Positions 33,458-45,539 are shown, counted from the first letter of the stretch. The stretch is 64,000 bases of DNA from Cervus elaphus (GCF_910594005.1 NC_057848.1:51105616-51169615), one strand, 5' to 3'. Notes: generated by a model from the letters alone, not told the origin. Numbers and translations: made by a program.

Positions 33458-34857
33458 CTACACCTCTGGGGGCAGTCTCTCCTCCAGTGTGGTCCTTTGC
33501 AGACCGGACATGGAGCCGGAGCAGCTTAGATGCCTGAGGGCAATCCTGCTTAAGGTGCCCCTCCTTTCCACAGTAATAGCAAGCCCATCTCTTTTCACCT
33601 GGGTCCCTCTGGGCATTTTTCTCAGGCTGTTAAGAATGGTTCTCATAGCTATTGTGAGGGCTTCCGCCTGTTCCTTTGTCTTTTTCTGCCTTTCTTTCTT
33701 TTCCTCATATTCCCTACCATAATAGACTGTCTGAGGCAGTTGTAACAGATTGTCTAAAGATTGATTTGGTCCATACACCCATTTTAATAGCTTACGGAGG
33801 ATATCTGGAGCTGACTGAGTGAGAAATCTATCCTTTAAGATCACTTTTCCCTCTTCACTTTTGGGATCAATCTCAGTGAATCTTTGAAGGGCTTCTCTCA
33901 GTCTATCTAGGAATTTACCAGGAGCTTCCTTCTCCTCCTGTTCTATGTTTGTCAATTTACCATAGTTTAAAGGCTTAGCATGCGCCTGCCTGAGTCCTTC
34001 AAGAATACATATGACAAAATGACTCTGATCCCATCTTCCTTTAGCTGTGTGGTAATCCCAGTCTGGTTCTGTAATTGGGACTGCCTGATTTCCAGTGGGG
34101 AGGGCGGTTATCTCATCCTCCCTCTTCCCTACTGATTCATTACCAAGCCATTCATATCCATAAGCAACCACTTTTCCCAAACCTCGAGTTTTTGAGTCGG
34201 GAGTCAGCATTTGTCCCAAGATATACATCACATCCTTCCAAGTAAGGTCATAAAGCACAATAACACCTTTAAAAGCTCTAATATATTTTTCTGGGTCCTC
34301 TAAATAGTCTCCCAGATCCTCCTTGATTCTTTGTATTCCTTGATAAGAAAAAGGCTTATTAACTCTCATAGACTGATTACTTCTCCTGGTGGGTGCTTCA
34401 TGAAGAGGTAACAGCTTGTGTGGCTGTTCCCCAGTCTCTCTGGCTGCTCTGCGCATATCAGGGATAGATTGGAGAAACCTGCTTTTCTTTATCTCTCTGT
34501 ATCCTGTCCTCCATCTCATCTAGCAAAGTTGGAGGACAGGAGGGAGCTGAAGGAGTCACACCCAAATCTGTAACCTTAGGACACAAGTCTGGCATATTTC
34601 ACAGAGAAAAAGGGCTACACATATGCTACTTCTACCCATTTCCCTTGTTTTCTAAAGAAGCGGTCTAATTTTAAAACAGTGTTATACTTAAGAGACCCTC
34701 CAACTGGCCACCGTTCGCCATCCTCCAATGGGTACTGTGACCATACAGTATCACATAGGAAGACTTGGTGTGTCTTCTTTAAGCCCTGGGGATCAAATCT
34801 ATCCCAGTTTTTCAGGATACAGTTCAAAGGAGTGAGGCTGGAATTGTTAGCTCCCAT
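33458..34857 (-). pseudogene. ERV gag (MA-CA-NC), frameshifted
   Basis: Gag structural polyprotein relic. The matrix start is the ATG at 34857, beginning MGANNSS (Gly2, a myristoylation-type start), open to a stop at 34615. The capsid lies in a second frame (open 34519-33458, 353 codons). It has a p30-type N-terminal part and a recognisable major homology region (Q-E-E-K-E-A-P-G-K-F-L-D-R-L, then a QSAPD block). Nucleocapsid knuckles follow in yet other frames: a CX2CX4HX4C box at 33581-33540 and a CX2CX3HX4C box at 33510-33472. The two knuckles recall HERV-H/F-like gammaretroviruses. At least three frameshifts or stops make it inactive. Confidence 0.82.
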
Positions 34858-35893
34858 CTGTAAGAGAGAAAAAAGCGACCAGCGCCCTCTTTCTATTGGA
34901 GGCAGCCCTCCCTTCTCTAGATGGGGGTGTAGACAGACTTTACACCAAAGCTTTCCTTCCCTGGTCGGACTTAGTCTGTCCCTTACCGATGCAGGCGACA
35001 TACTCGTCCCTCCCAGTTCTACCATCAAGATGGGGTGGAGATGCACCAGGGGTAGACCTGATGGCATCCCTGACTGACGTCCAGCTCCTCATCATTAAAA
35101 CCTTGCTTGCCTCTGATGCCACCTGGGGTGCAATCAGAGTAACCTTCCAGAATGCCTCCCAGGCTAGACCGCTGGGGGAAACATTTGTCACCTGAGTGCC
35201 TGTGCACGACCCTGAGTATATTCCTGACCACAATAAGACCGACACGAACATAAAACAGATGTTTCTTCCAAGCATCACCACACCAGTATAAGAGTCTCCT
35301 CTGGCCCACTAAGAGCCAGCATTATCAAAGGAAAAAAAAAAAAAAAACATTGTAGTTCCAATCTGAGTAACCTTTAACCTCAGAGATACTCTTGTAGCTA
35401 GAGTTCCATCTAACTTCCGAACTTTTGATTCCTAGTGAGGCTAGGTGCTTCCTGACCACCAATCCAAGTTTGGGACCTAAGTCACAGTACACAGTAACAG
35501 CACAGATCACAAGTCCTTTGAAAGTCTATGATCCGACAGATTAGGTTTGTACTTCTAATTTCCAAGGAGTTATGAAATGGTCAAAGAGACCGAAAAGTTT
35601 GACCGAGAAAGGAGAGTTCAGCCCACACGCTTTGCCCATATCTGGTTGGTCCCTGAAGTAGACATTGGGTGCCTCTTGGCATTGGCAGGTTGGTATAAAC
35701 CCCCAACAGGTTTTTGTCATAAGTCATATGAGGTTGCCGCAGAACCGCAGGGCAGGGCTCCTCACTTACTTCACGCAGGGCATTTCATTCATTTACACAA
35801 GCACTCCGTAGAGTTAATAAAATACAGCAGAAAACGTGTTTGCTAGGAGAACAAAGAACTAGAGTTCCAAGCATCCTTATCTTGTCCTGAAGA
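34858..35893 (-). other. ERV 5' leader
   Basis: About 1 kb between the primer-binding site and the gag start. It holds a T16 run on the minus strand (complement of 35332-35347). A pyrimidine tract ending in CAG (ctctcttacag) directly touches the gag ATG and resembles a splice acceptor. Several 60-113-codon frames on both strands overlap here, but none has a recognisable domain. No packaging structure could be verified by eye. Confidence 0.55.
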
Positions 35894-35911
35894 ATCCTGT
35901 ATGAGCCCCCA
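35894..35911 (-). other. ERV primer-binding site, tRNA-Pro type
   Basis: Minus strand TGGGGGCTCATACAGGAT, three nucleotides after the U5-terminal CA. It matches the tRNA-Pro primer site used by many gammaretroviruses, with three differences, all to A. It fixes the right-hand LTR as the 5' one. Confidence 0.85.
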
Positions 35912-35914
35912 AGA

Positions 35915-36098
35915 TGAAAGGTTGTTGCTGAACCTTGAAAAGATGCAGGAATTCTTGGCCTCCGGAGAAGAATTCAATCCAGGGCCAGAGACGAGCTTGA
36001 TCGCTCAGAGCTTTTGTGTAATAAAGTTTTATTAAAGTATAAAGGAGATAGAGAAAGCTTCTGAAATAGACATCAGAAGGGGGTAGAAAGAGTACCCC
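35915..36098 (-). other. ERV 5' R-U5 (5' LTR lacking U3)
   Basis: R runs from 36096 to about 36016, with the polyadenylation signal at the complement of 36028-36033, and U5 runs to 35915, ending CA. The sequence begins with GG directly against the 17-bp flanking repeat; two extra G residues precede the R start shared with the 3' copy. No U3 is present on the far side, where unique DNA begins. Confidence 0.82.
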
Positions 36099-36115
36099 TA
36101 CTAGTAGTTTTTCTA
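36099..36115. repeat. 17-bp direct repeat, right flank of ERV insert
   Basis: Exact second copy of tactagtagtttttcta (see 31626-31642). Unique DNA follows. Confidence 0.9.
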
Positions 36116-36218
36116 TAAAGGAAATGATACTTTGCTAAACCCAGTACACTTCAGGATTCAATCAGTGACAATGCTCCAGACCAGACATAGGGTAATTCCC
36201 TTTCTTTAGCTCACATCT

Positions 36219-36420
36219 GGGCTTCCTTGGGTGGTTCAATGGTAAAGAATCCACCTGCCAATTCAGGAGATGTGGGTTCAATCCCTGGGTCAGGACAATC
36301 CCCTGGAGAAGGGAATGAGTACACACTTTGGTGTTCTTGCTTGGGAAATTCCATGGACAGAGAAGCCTGGTGGGCTACAGTCTCAAAAGAGTCAGACACG
36401 ACTTAGCAACTAAATAGCAA
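36219..36420 (+). mobile_element. Bov-tA SINE
   Basis: 'gggcttccttgggtggttcaatgg' head, box B 'gggttcaatccc', end 'gtcagacacgacttagcaac'. Imperfect flanking repeats agctcacatct (36208-36218) and agcttacactct (about 36420-36431). Confidence 0.9.
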
Positions 36421-37435
36421 GCTTACACTCTCTTTTAGCTGCACTGCGGTCTTCCTTGGGTACTTATAGGTTTCAGCAATAATAACAAAGCCTAAGAATT
36501 CTGACTTGCTTACTTTTACTGTGATTTGACTTCCTTTAATACTAATCTTTCATTTAAACTTTCTGATATGGGTTTCTTAAAGTCTGATTAACTTTCTTCA
36601 GGTGGAGCTCCTCCAGAAGAAAACAATGTGAGAAGAGTTTGGGACACATAAACAGTGCCCTTAGTCTTTGAAGACTAAATCTGAGTATCTGAGCATGCTC
36701 ACTTAAAGGGAGAATACTTACTTCATTGATGGTCCATTTTATGCAGTTTTAAAAAATATGATATAGTAGAAAAACATTAAGCCTAAGTTTCCCAACTTCT
36801 CATTTTGATGTCCTGATTCATTTTCATCTTTCTGCTTCTTGGTTTAAAAAAAGTTGATCCTCTAATTATAGCTGAAAATGCTCAAAAGGAGGCTAATTGC
36901 CAAAATGGCTGATTAATTAATTCTCTGTGGTTAGCTGTGTTCCTAGTCACTCAATAGCAAGCAGCATCTAGGGATGTTCTGACCTTTCAGGGAAGCTACC
37001 TATAACATAAACTACAGATGAAAGGAAAGCACAGTCCCTAATGTGCTGTGTCAATGCTCAAAGAGAATGTTAAAAGACCCGTGAAAACCAAATGCCTTGC
37101 TCTACAATTTGGTTAATTCAATAATTTTGAGTAGACACCACACATTTCAAAAATTTGTTTTACCTGTGTTTATATTATGGATCTCTGAAGGTGATTTATT
37201 TAACAGAAACATTTTAGTCCAAGATTCCCATGTGACCACTGGAAAGAACTGCAGTAACTGCAAACATTGAGTGATATTGGGAAAGAATCATTTATATTGA
37301 AAACTGAGAAGGAACAATTTACCCTAGGAATATCAATTACCTGTCTGGGTATTTGCAAAGTGTCTCTCTCTGTCATGTGAAGTCATTAAAAACTCAAAAT
37401 GAAACAAAGAAACTTTGTGGAGAAGATATATTTTC
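36421..37435. other. Unique non-coding DNA
   Basis: No gene, RNA gene or nameable repeat. AT-rich with no long open frame. Confidence 0.5.
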
Positions 37436-37690
37436 TATTAAATTAATTTTTAATTGAAGGATAATCACTTTACAGAATTGTGTTGGCTTTGGCCAAACAT
37501 CAACATGAATCAGCCACAGAAATATATATATTCTCACCCTCCTGAAACTCCTTCCCACCTCCCTCCACATCCCACCCCTGTAGGGTGTTATCAGAGCCCT
37601 GGTTTGAGTTCCCTGAGGTGTACAGCAAGTCCCCACTGGCTATTTATCATCTCTCTACGTGGTTACATCAGGAATACACCTTTAGACACA
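37436..37690 (-). mobile_element. L1 3' UTR fragment, antisense
   Basis: 'tttttaattgaaggataatcactttacagaattgtgttgg' followed by 'catcaacatgaatcagccacag' and the CCCTCC-rich stretch is the antisense of an artiodactyl L1 3' UTR. The 72- to 93-codon frames here are accidental. Confidence 0.7.
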
Positions 37691-38270
37691 GAAGATCTTG
37701 CAGAACACCAGCTGAGAGCAGGCAGGAGTACCTGACCACTATAGAATATATAGAACCATGCAAAACCATGCAAAAATATTTAGAACCTTCATCAGTAGGA
37801 TGAAGGAAGTAGTGGGGGAAGAGGAGAGTTAGCAGGATTGGACCTGCCCTTTGCAGGTGGGGGAACTAAAGCAGGGGTCCTATCCCCACATTGAGGCAAT
37901 TCTTTGGAACAGAGGAGAAATATTTGGGGCTGAGAGTGAAACAGCTTATCTGCAACAGTCTAAATGAAATGAGAATCACACAGACAGTCCTTGCCACAGC
38001 CATATGTATCCTGGACATATTTTCTTTTTGAATGCAATTTCACTTTGTGAGAAAGCTGTCCTTGATTTGTGTTGATCTTAAGGAAAAACTTTCTCTAGGT
38101 ATCTGACAAAAATTATAGGTGTGATGGGTATTTTGTTTATTGTCTTATTTAAAATTCAAGTTAGTGACTTAAAAAGTATCCATCTTCTATACATATGAGT
38201 TTACACAATGAATTGTTTGTAGATATTCATTTATAGATTTTCATCAATCTAAAATGAGGTACAGCTATCA
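37691..38270. other. Unique non-coding DNA
   Basis: No recognised element. A short internal repeat (aaccatgcaaa twice near 37755-37775) is present. Confidence 0.45.
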
Positions 38271-41044
38271 ATAATTACTTTAAATGTCAAAGAACTAAAA
38301 GATCCAATTAAAAGATATAGTTTGGCTGATTGGATAAGAAAAATAAGACCCATCTAAACGCTAACTACAAGAGCCTAATTTCAGCCCTAAAGACATTCAC
38401 AAACTGAAAGTGAGGGGATGGTAAAAGACATTTCAAGAAAACAGAAATGACAAAAAAGTGGAAGTAGCCATACTCCAATCAGACAAAGTAAACTTTAAAA
38501 CAGTTGATACAAAAAAGACAAAGAGGGCATTATATAATGAAAAAGGGATCAATACAAGAAGAAGATATTATGTTTGTTAACTTATATGCACCCTAATACA
38601 GAACCAGTCTCAACAAAGTTGGCATAGAAGAAATATATCTGAATATTTTATTATGAAAAACCCATAGCAAACAGCATACTCGATGGCTTAAAGACAAGAA
38701 TGCCCACTATTATTACTTCTATTAACATAGACTAGGAAGCTTTATCTATAGCAATCAGACAAGAAAGAAACAAAAGGCATCCAAATTCAAAGGGGAGAAG
38801 TAAAACAGTCACTGTTTGCAGATGACATGATGTTACATACAGAAAATGTTAAAGTCTTCACTAAAAAAAATCTATCTGAACTAACAAATGAATTTAGTAA
38901 AGCAGCAGGATCTAAGGTTAGAGAAATCGGTTCCTTTTCTAGACACTGATAACAAACTATCAGAAAGAGAAGGCAAAAAAATCTTGTTTAAAATCATATC
39001 AAAAAGAAAAAAAAATAGCTAGGAATAAGCTTAACCAAGGAGGTAAAAGACCTGTATTCAGAAAACTATTAATAATTAATGAAGGAAATTGAAGATATAC
39101 CAAAAAATGGATAGATATTCCATGTTCTTAAAATGGAAGAATTGATACACCTAAAATGACCACATTACTGAAGACAATCAACTGATTTAATGCAATCCCT
39201 AGCAGAATACAAATTATATTTTTCACAAAACCAGAACAAATAATTGTAAAATGTATATGGAATCACAAAGACCCTGAATTGCCGAAGAAATCTTGAAAAG
39301 AAAAAAAAAAAAGAACAAAGCTTGAGGTATCACCCTCCCTTAATTCAAAATATACTACAAGACTATTGCAATCAAACAACATGGTATGATACTAAGACCA
39401 AAAAAAAAAAAAAGACAAATAGATAAATGGAACAGAATAGAGAATCCAGAAGGAAACCAACAAATCTAAAGTCAATTAATCTATAACAAAGCAGTTAAGA
39501 ACACACAATGGGGAAAATAGTCTCATTAATAAGTTGTGCTGGAAAAGCTGGGCAGCTACATGTAGAACAATGAGATCAGTACACTTCCTCACATCATATA
39601 CAAAAATAAAGACAAAATGGATTAAACACCTTTAAGACCTAAAACAATTTTTACAAGAGGACATCAGTAGAACACTGACATAAATCATAGAAACATTTTT
39701 TGATCTATCTCCTAGAAAAAGAAATAAAAACAAAAATAAACAAATGGTTCTAATTAACTTAAAAGCCTTTGCACAGCAAAGGAAATTATAAACAAGATGA
39801 AAAGACAACCCTCAGAATGGGAGAAAATATTTGCAAATGAAGCAACTGACAAAGGATTAATTTCTAAAGTACACAAAGAACTTCATGCAACTCAATATAA
39901 AAAAAATGGGCAGAAGAAATAAATAGAAATTTCTCTATATAGGATATACATATGGCCAAGAAACACATGAAAAGATGCTCAATGTCACCAATTATTGGAG
40001 AAATGCAAGTCAAAACTACTATGTGATATGACCTCACACCAATCAGAATGGCTGTGATCACAAAATACAAACAATAAATGATAGAGAGGGTGTGGAAAAA
40101 AGGGATCCTTCTTACATTTTTGGTGGGAATGTAAACTGATACAGCCACTATGGAGAACAGTATAAAGGTTCCTTAAAATACTAAAAATTGAGCTACCATA
40201 TGACCCAGTAATCTCACTACTGGGTATACACTCAGAAAAAAAACATAATTTGAAAAGACACATGAACCCCCAATTTCACTGAAGCACTGTTTATAATAGC
40301 TAGGACATGGAATTGACCTAAATGTCCATCAGCAGAGAAGTGGATAAAGAAGATGTGGTACATATACACAATGGAATATTGCTCAGCCATAAAAAGGAAC
40401 AAAGTTGGGTTATTCATAGAGACGTGGGCAAATCAAGGTACTGTTCTATAGAGTGAAGTAAAAAAGAAAAGTAATGTATATTAACATATATATGTGGAAG
40501 CTGAAAAAATTGATATAGACTATGTTATTTACAAAGCAGAAGTAGAGACATAGATGTAGAGAACAAGTATATGGATATCAAGGGGATGGGGGGTGGGATG
40601 AATTTGGAGATTAGTATTGGCATATATACACTATTGCTAGTAGGTATAAATTAAATAACTAATGGCAGGCTGCAGTCCATGGGGTCACAAAGAGGTGGAC
40701 ACGACTGAGTAACTGAACTGAACTGAATGAGAACATACCGTATAGCACAGGGAACTCTACTCAATGCTTTGTGGTAACCTAAATGGCAAGGAAATCCAAA
40801 AAATAAGGGATATATATGTATATATATCTGATTCATTTTTGCCATAAAGGAGAAACTAGTACAACACTGCAGAACAACTCTATTTCAATATAAACTTTAA
40901 AAAAAGTCATATCTTTGTATGATGACAGATGGTTACTAGACTTATTGCAGATCATTTGAAATGTATAGAAATATCAAATCACTATGCTGTGCACCAGAAC
41001 CTAATATAGTATTGTATAGATATGTTAATTATATTTAAAAACAA
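38271..41044 (+). mobile_element. L1 LINE, internally deleted
   Basis: Endonuclease region at 38271-38630 joins directly to the RT region ('aaacccatagcaaacagcatactcgatgg', 38657), so about 1 kb or more of ORF2 is missing. An intact FADD-type motif can be read near 38815-38830 ('SLFADDMMLHTEN'). The C-terminus follows, then a 3' UTR with 'cctaaatggcaaggaaatcc' and 'gtgcaccagaacctaatatag'. Stops are frequent. A 61-bp BovB tail is inserted at 40665-40725. Confidence 0.82.
40665..40725 (+). mobile_element. Extremely truncated BovB 3' tail
   Basis: About 61 bp: 'gcaggctgcagtccatgggg' to 'gactgagtaactgaactgaactga'. The host L1 UTR ('ataactaatg|agaacatacc') continues on both sides, with a short aatg repeat at the edges. 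Confidence 0.75.
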
Positions 41045-41200
41045 ATGAACGCATAGAAAAATAGATCAGGCTTATGATTTTCAGAAGAAGGGTGTGTGGG
41101 GGGCACTGAATGAAGGTAGTAAAAAAATAGAAACTTCCAGTTACAAGATAAATTAAGAACTACAGATGCAATGTACAACATAATATAATTAACACTGCAT
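41045..41200 (+). mobile_element. L1M 3' UTR fragment
   Basis: 'tgaatgaaggtagt' and 'aacttccagttacaagataaattaag', then 'gatgcaatgtacaacataatataatt', match the 3' UTR layout of older L1MA-type elements. It directly abuts the previous L1. Confidence 0.55.
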
Positions 41201-44200
41201 TTGGTTCACATAACCACAAACTCCACCATCAACCTTATCAATTTATCATAACTGGTAACAGTAACTGAAATTTTCCCTTTGTATTTAATCTTCTCCAAGT
41301 AATTTTCTGACAAATTCAATCTATGTTTATTCCTCCATCCTTCACTTACTTTTCACTTATGTATACAACAGATGCACAATTTCAGACTACAAAATTTTCT
41401 TTTGACTAGTTCTTGCTAGAAATACTGACACCTTCAACAATATAAAAATCTCCCAATGCTATTAAGAAAATTTATTTTTCCATGCAATTCTGTTGAATAA
41501 ATCCAAAGAGGCTCTCTCTTCTTTACTATAGATTATGTGCTTAACTGTAGAGTAACCATCTCATAAATGAATACTGATATATGACAAGGAAGTAAATATA
41601 TATATAGCTACCCTAGAAATAAAGCATATTTCCTCTCCAATTTATACATTGTATCTTTCTTAAAGCAAACTATTATCAAAAAACAAAATGCAAAACAAGA
41701 TATATCAAGTGAGACTGTTATAAAAATTTTTTTGAAATTGTTCATCATAAAATACAAGAAGATGTTTTAAAGGTGTTTGCAATTTAACTGCATTTCCATC
41801 TTGTTTCCTTGACTTTTTGAGTAATCTGTTCCATAATGTGTTTTTATAATTGAGGGAGATGAAAAGTGAAATTGATAAAGATGCATAATTGGTTTCTCTT
41901 TTTATGGGTGCTTCTGTTCAGATTTTTATGTTGTCTTCCTGTAGAATGTTAAAATTCAAAGAAGATTTTGCAGATGGTATTTAAAATTTTTTTTTCTCTA
42001 AGCTCTTTCAGTACACAGCATTATGTTCGATGTCTTACAAGGAATAATTAGTCTTAAGAAGCAAGACAATCTTGAGGTATGTTGGGATTTTTTTTCTAGC
42101 TTGAACAAATGGAACTTAAATGGACATTTTAGAAGAAATTCACATACCTCCAGTTATAATCAAATACTTTATTCATTCCTGAGAAATGTGGGTGAAATCC
42201 TTCACAAGTGTTTTTGAACCACACACACACAAAATGGTTCCTCAAATAACAAACAGCTTGCTTTCAGAAATTTCCAAGAGCTATATCTAGGCATCAAGTA
42301 TTAATTCAGGTTATCACATAATATTGTGATACTTGGTTTGAGGATATCTGGGCTGATACACTAAATCAAAGAAACATTTATAATTTGATTATGTTCTCTC
42401 ATGTGTTATAATTATTGACCCATAAAATATAAATAATTACATAAAAGATCAGCCAAATTAAACAGGTAATTAAATGTAAATTAGAGATACATTAATCTGG
42501 TCTTGTAACCCATATGTCCTGGACCTGGAATACATCAAAATACTCAAAAAAAGTAATTTAAATAGATAAATATATAGGAAGGAAGGGGGAAAGAGAGAAA
42601 GAAAAAGCTAGATTGGATGGATGAATAAATGGATAGATGATGGATCAACTGATGTGGATGGCTGGGTAGATCAATATAGATGGATGGATATTAGATATTA
42701 AGAGAATATATTGTCATGAAAAATAAATGCTACAGAGTTCTATAACTCTACAGAATTCTCATGAGGAACCTGACTAAATAACTCAAACTAAATTGCTTCA
42801 GACATGATTCAATTCAATTAGGTGACAAGACCAATATTGTGGCTTCTGGATGTAATAGGAAAAATTCCTAGCACCAGTAAATCAAGATCATTCAGTGATT
42901 CCTTATGTCAACATCACATACTTAGTCCCTATTGTGAGCTCAGAGACTGAGTGCTTTGGTTGGAACATACTATAAGCGAAAGCATTAACCTGTTCCCTAA
43001 GGCAATTTTATTAGTTAGAGGCCAACACCAGACACACATACACGCAAACATATACTTTCAACTCAGCTGGACCAAATTCATTAACCAACCTATGTCCAAA
43101 TGTGACAAAATATGATGACCTTCCAATATTCCCATCAACTGAAATATTTATTTTCATAATATTTTACTTTTCTTTTCAAGGAAGTACAAGCAATATTTTG
43201 AAATAAGTAGAAATAACAAAGGTATGAAGGAAAATGTTGATTTTCTAGATTTTAAAGTGCTGGAAATTGCTTTTTTTGTATTATGCTTTTATTTTGCCCT
43301 TTTCTGCTGTAATGAACTTGTCACTATAAAATTGATTTCAAGCATGAATATCTATTTGCTTGGCCAAAGCTTATTATATCTTCTTGGCTTTAATTATTAT
43401 AAAGTAGCATTTGATGAACTTTTGGTGGAAAAAATCCTACTCTGAGCATGATTGATTGTTAAGTTATGGTGCTGAGTGAGGCGGTTTAAAATATTTGTAA
43501 GTGCTTTTTGATGAATAACTGTTAAATACAGTTTTGAGAATACTGATTTTTAAACCCAATCATGCTGTTTTAAGAAAAAGAGGAAGAAGCAAAAGTGTAA
43601 GCTAATTGTAAGATGTGGCTAAAAGAAGCTAATCTATTCTTAACCTTACTTCATAAGTGACAGCAAAATTAAATGGAGACAATCATGAATCACAGGAGGA
43701 TGAGAGTTGGGTAACTAATTGGCCTATTTTCTGTGCTGTCAGAATCCTCTCAAGCAATTTTCTTCAATTATAACTGCAAATCAGCATGCTATTTCCTACA
43801 CATGAACTATCTGTTGCCTGAGGACTAACTAGGTATCCTGGGATAACTCATGATGAATTGTTAGAGACCATTTTCCACTAGTGAATCATTACAGGGAGTT
43901 CATAGTGAAATACCAGCATTAAAACTCTCTAAAAGTTCAGGGTGAAAATATTCACAAAACAGGCATTATGTGTAAAAGGATAACTGCTTTGGTCATCAAC
44001 AAGAATTAGATCATTCTGCTATCAAACTCTGTGAAATAATCAAGAAAGCAAAACAGACATCAAAATATTGCCCTCATGTGCTGAACTCTCTGCTGGATAT
44101 AGCTGGTCCCCTAGTAGCAATTAAATGCTATGGTAGCCAGATACTGTTGGTAGCTTCAGTTTGGATTGTGCCTTTGCTCTGTAATTTTAACACAATCAAC

Positions 44201-45539
44201 TGTTATTCAGAATGAATTATACCCTCTCTCATTTCACCTGGTTAAATCATTTCCTACATTTAAGCTTGTGTTCCACACATCAACATCCCTATCATGTTCT
44301 ACTAAAGATGAAAAAAAGCACTATAATTTCAGGTTTTCACTTTAATAATTAGCAAAATGCTCTTCTTCCAAAATTCATATTCCTTTATGCCAATACAGTA
44401 GGTATGTGACAGGTAGACTTCAAGAACTACCAGGAAAGTGACCCAATCTTCTATGGAAATACCCAGTTGCAAGACAAGAAAATAAAATGTTTGGGGAGAA
44501 CTTCTTCTAAAGTACAAGCTAATTATTTTTATAATAAGATTTTTGAGTTTAGGAGTCAAAAGTGTCATCCAATATATTAAAATCCATATAATAAAAAAAC
44601 ATTAATATGATATCATAGCTATCTTACTATGTCATCACAAAATATAATTGGAAATAGCTAACTGTTATGGTAGTGGTATTTTAAGTGTATTTTCTATACT
44701 TTACCAAAGCATATACAGGATTTTGTACAGTGTTTATTTAATGAATGTTGTTGAAATAAGTTTTCAAATAATAAATCTATTAGGTATTACACAGAGACTT
44801 ATAGGCAAAGGAAGGGAATGCAAACTCTTGGAATTTCTATGGGAAATTACATTGACTTAAATATCAATAGCTATTTAGACATCTGAGGTTAGGCCTTGAG
44901 GAGGAAATAACACATCTTTAGTCCATAAAGAATCTTTTAGGTGTCCAAAAATACAACTTGAAATATGTAAACACATCATGTACTCTTGAGAAAAATAGAT
45001 TGAACTCTCTTAAAAACTATTCAAGACCTCAAACAAATCCATATTTAATCCTTAGTTTGGTTTTGTTCTAAGATTGTTTTAACTGTTATCTAGGAAATCT
45101 GCACATCAAAGTATGAGTTTAATGGTGACAGATTTTATTTCCTTTTGGCTTTTTTGTGTTTTATACTGTTAAGAATTCCTTCAATGATTGGACACCACAC
45201 TCCAAAGAATCTAATCTACCCATAATAGCAAAAGTTGACATTTTAAAAACAATAAAGCAAAACTCTTTTGTTGTGAGTCACTGAATATAACCATGTATAC
45301 AATAACTTTATAGGTGGGAGAGTGAGAATACTAATTATTTTGGAAATTGCAGTTATGCTAAAGTTGCATGATCAAATATTAATGTATCCTTTCTACATTT
45401 TAAACTTTGAGAAGCAGAGTCATGGTTTGATCTTTTTTAATCTCATATGTTAGTTCTCATAGTGTGTTCTCAATAAATAAGTATTGAATGATTGCTTAAA
45501 TGGGTAATTAAAATAAAAATATAAAGCCAAGATTAACAG
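41201..45539. other. Repeat-poor non-coding DNA
   Basis: The longest stretch without a recognisable transposon in the window, about 4.3 kb. It has only a GATG-type microsatellite (42600-42690) and short AT runs. I see no open frame with family features and no clear exon. It may be unique ancestral sequence. Confidence 0.5.
42600..42690. repeat. (GGAT/GATA)n degenerate tetranucleotide repeat
   Basis: Interrupted tggatggatgaataaatgg-type units, ending in 'gatggatggata'. A GGAA/GAAA purine patch precedes it at 42575-42605. Confidence 0.75.

Larger units (their letters stand above)
31643..36098 (-). mobile_element. Gamma-type ERV processed retrocopy (R to R)
   Basis: Class I endogenous retrovirus on the minus strand. 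Order along the minus strand: R-U5 (36098-35915), primer-binding site (35911-35894), long leader, gag, start of pro, N-terminal env, a later BovB insertion, env tail, polypurine tract (32048-32032), U3 (32031-31735), R (31734 to about 31654). The 5' copy has no U3 and the 3' copy has no U5, so the insert has the ends of a viral RNA and not of a provirus. The 17-bp flanking repeats support insertion by LINE machinery. The two R copies differ at about five positions over some 78 bp. pol is absent. All reading frames are broken. Confidence 0.85.

Noticed and set aside
33458..34615. Gag frame changes as programmed ribosomal frameshifting
   Set aside because: No slippery heptamer with a downstream structure is evident. 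The changes are multiple and lie inside domains (MA-CA, CA-NC, between knuckles), as in ordinary decay.
34896..35309. Several frames of 94-113 codons in the ERV leader
   Set aside because: They overlap each other in all phases and have no retroviral accessory-protein features.
42600..42690. Possible satellite array
   Set aside because: Under 100 bp of degenerate tetranucleotides with no higher-order unit; it is a microsatellite.
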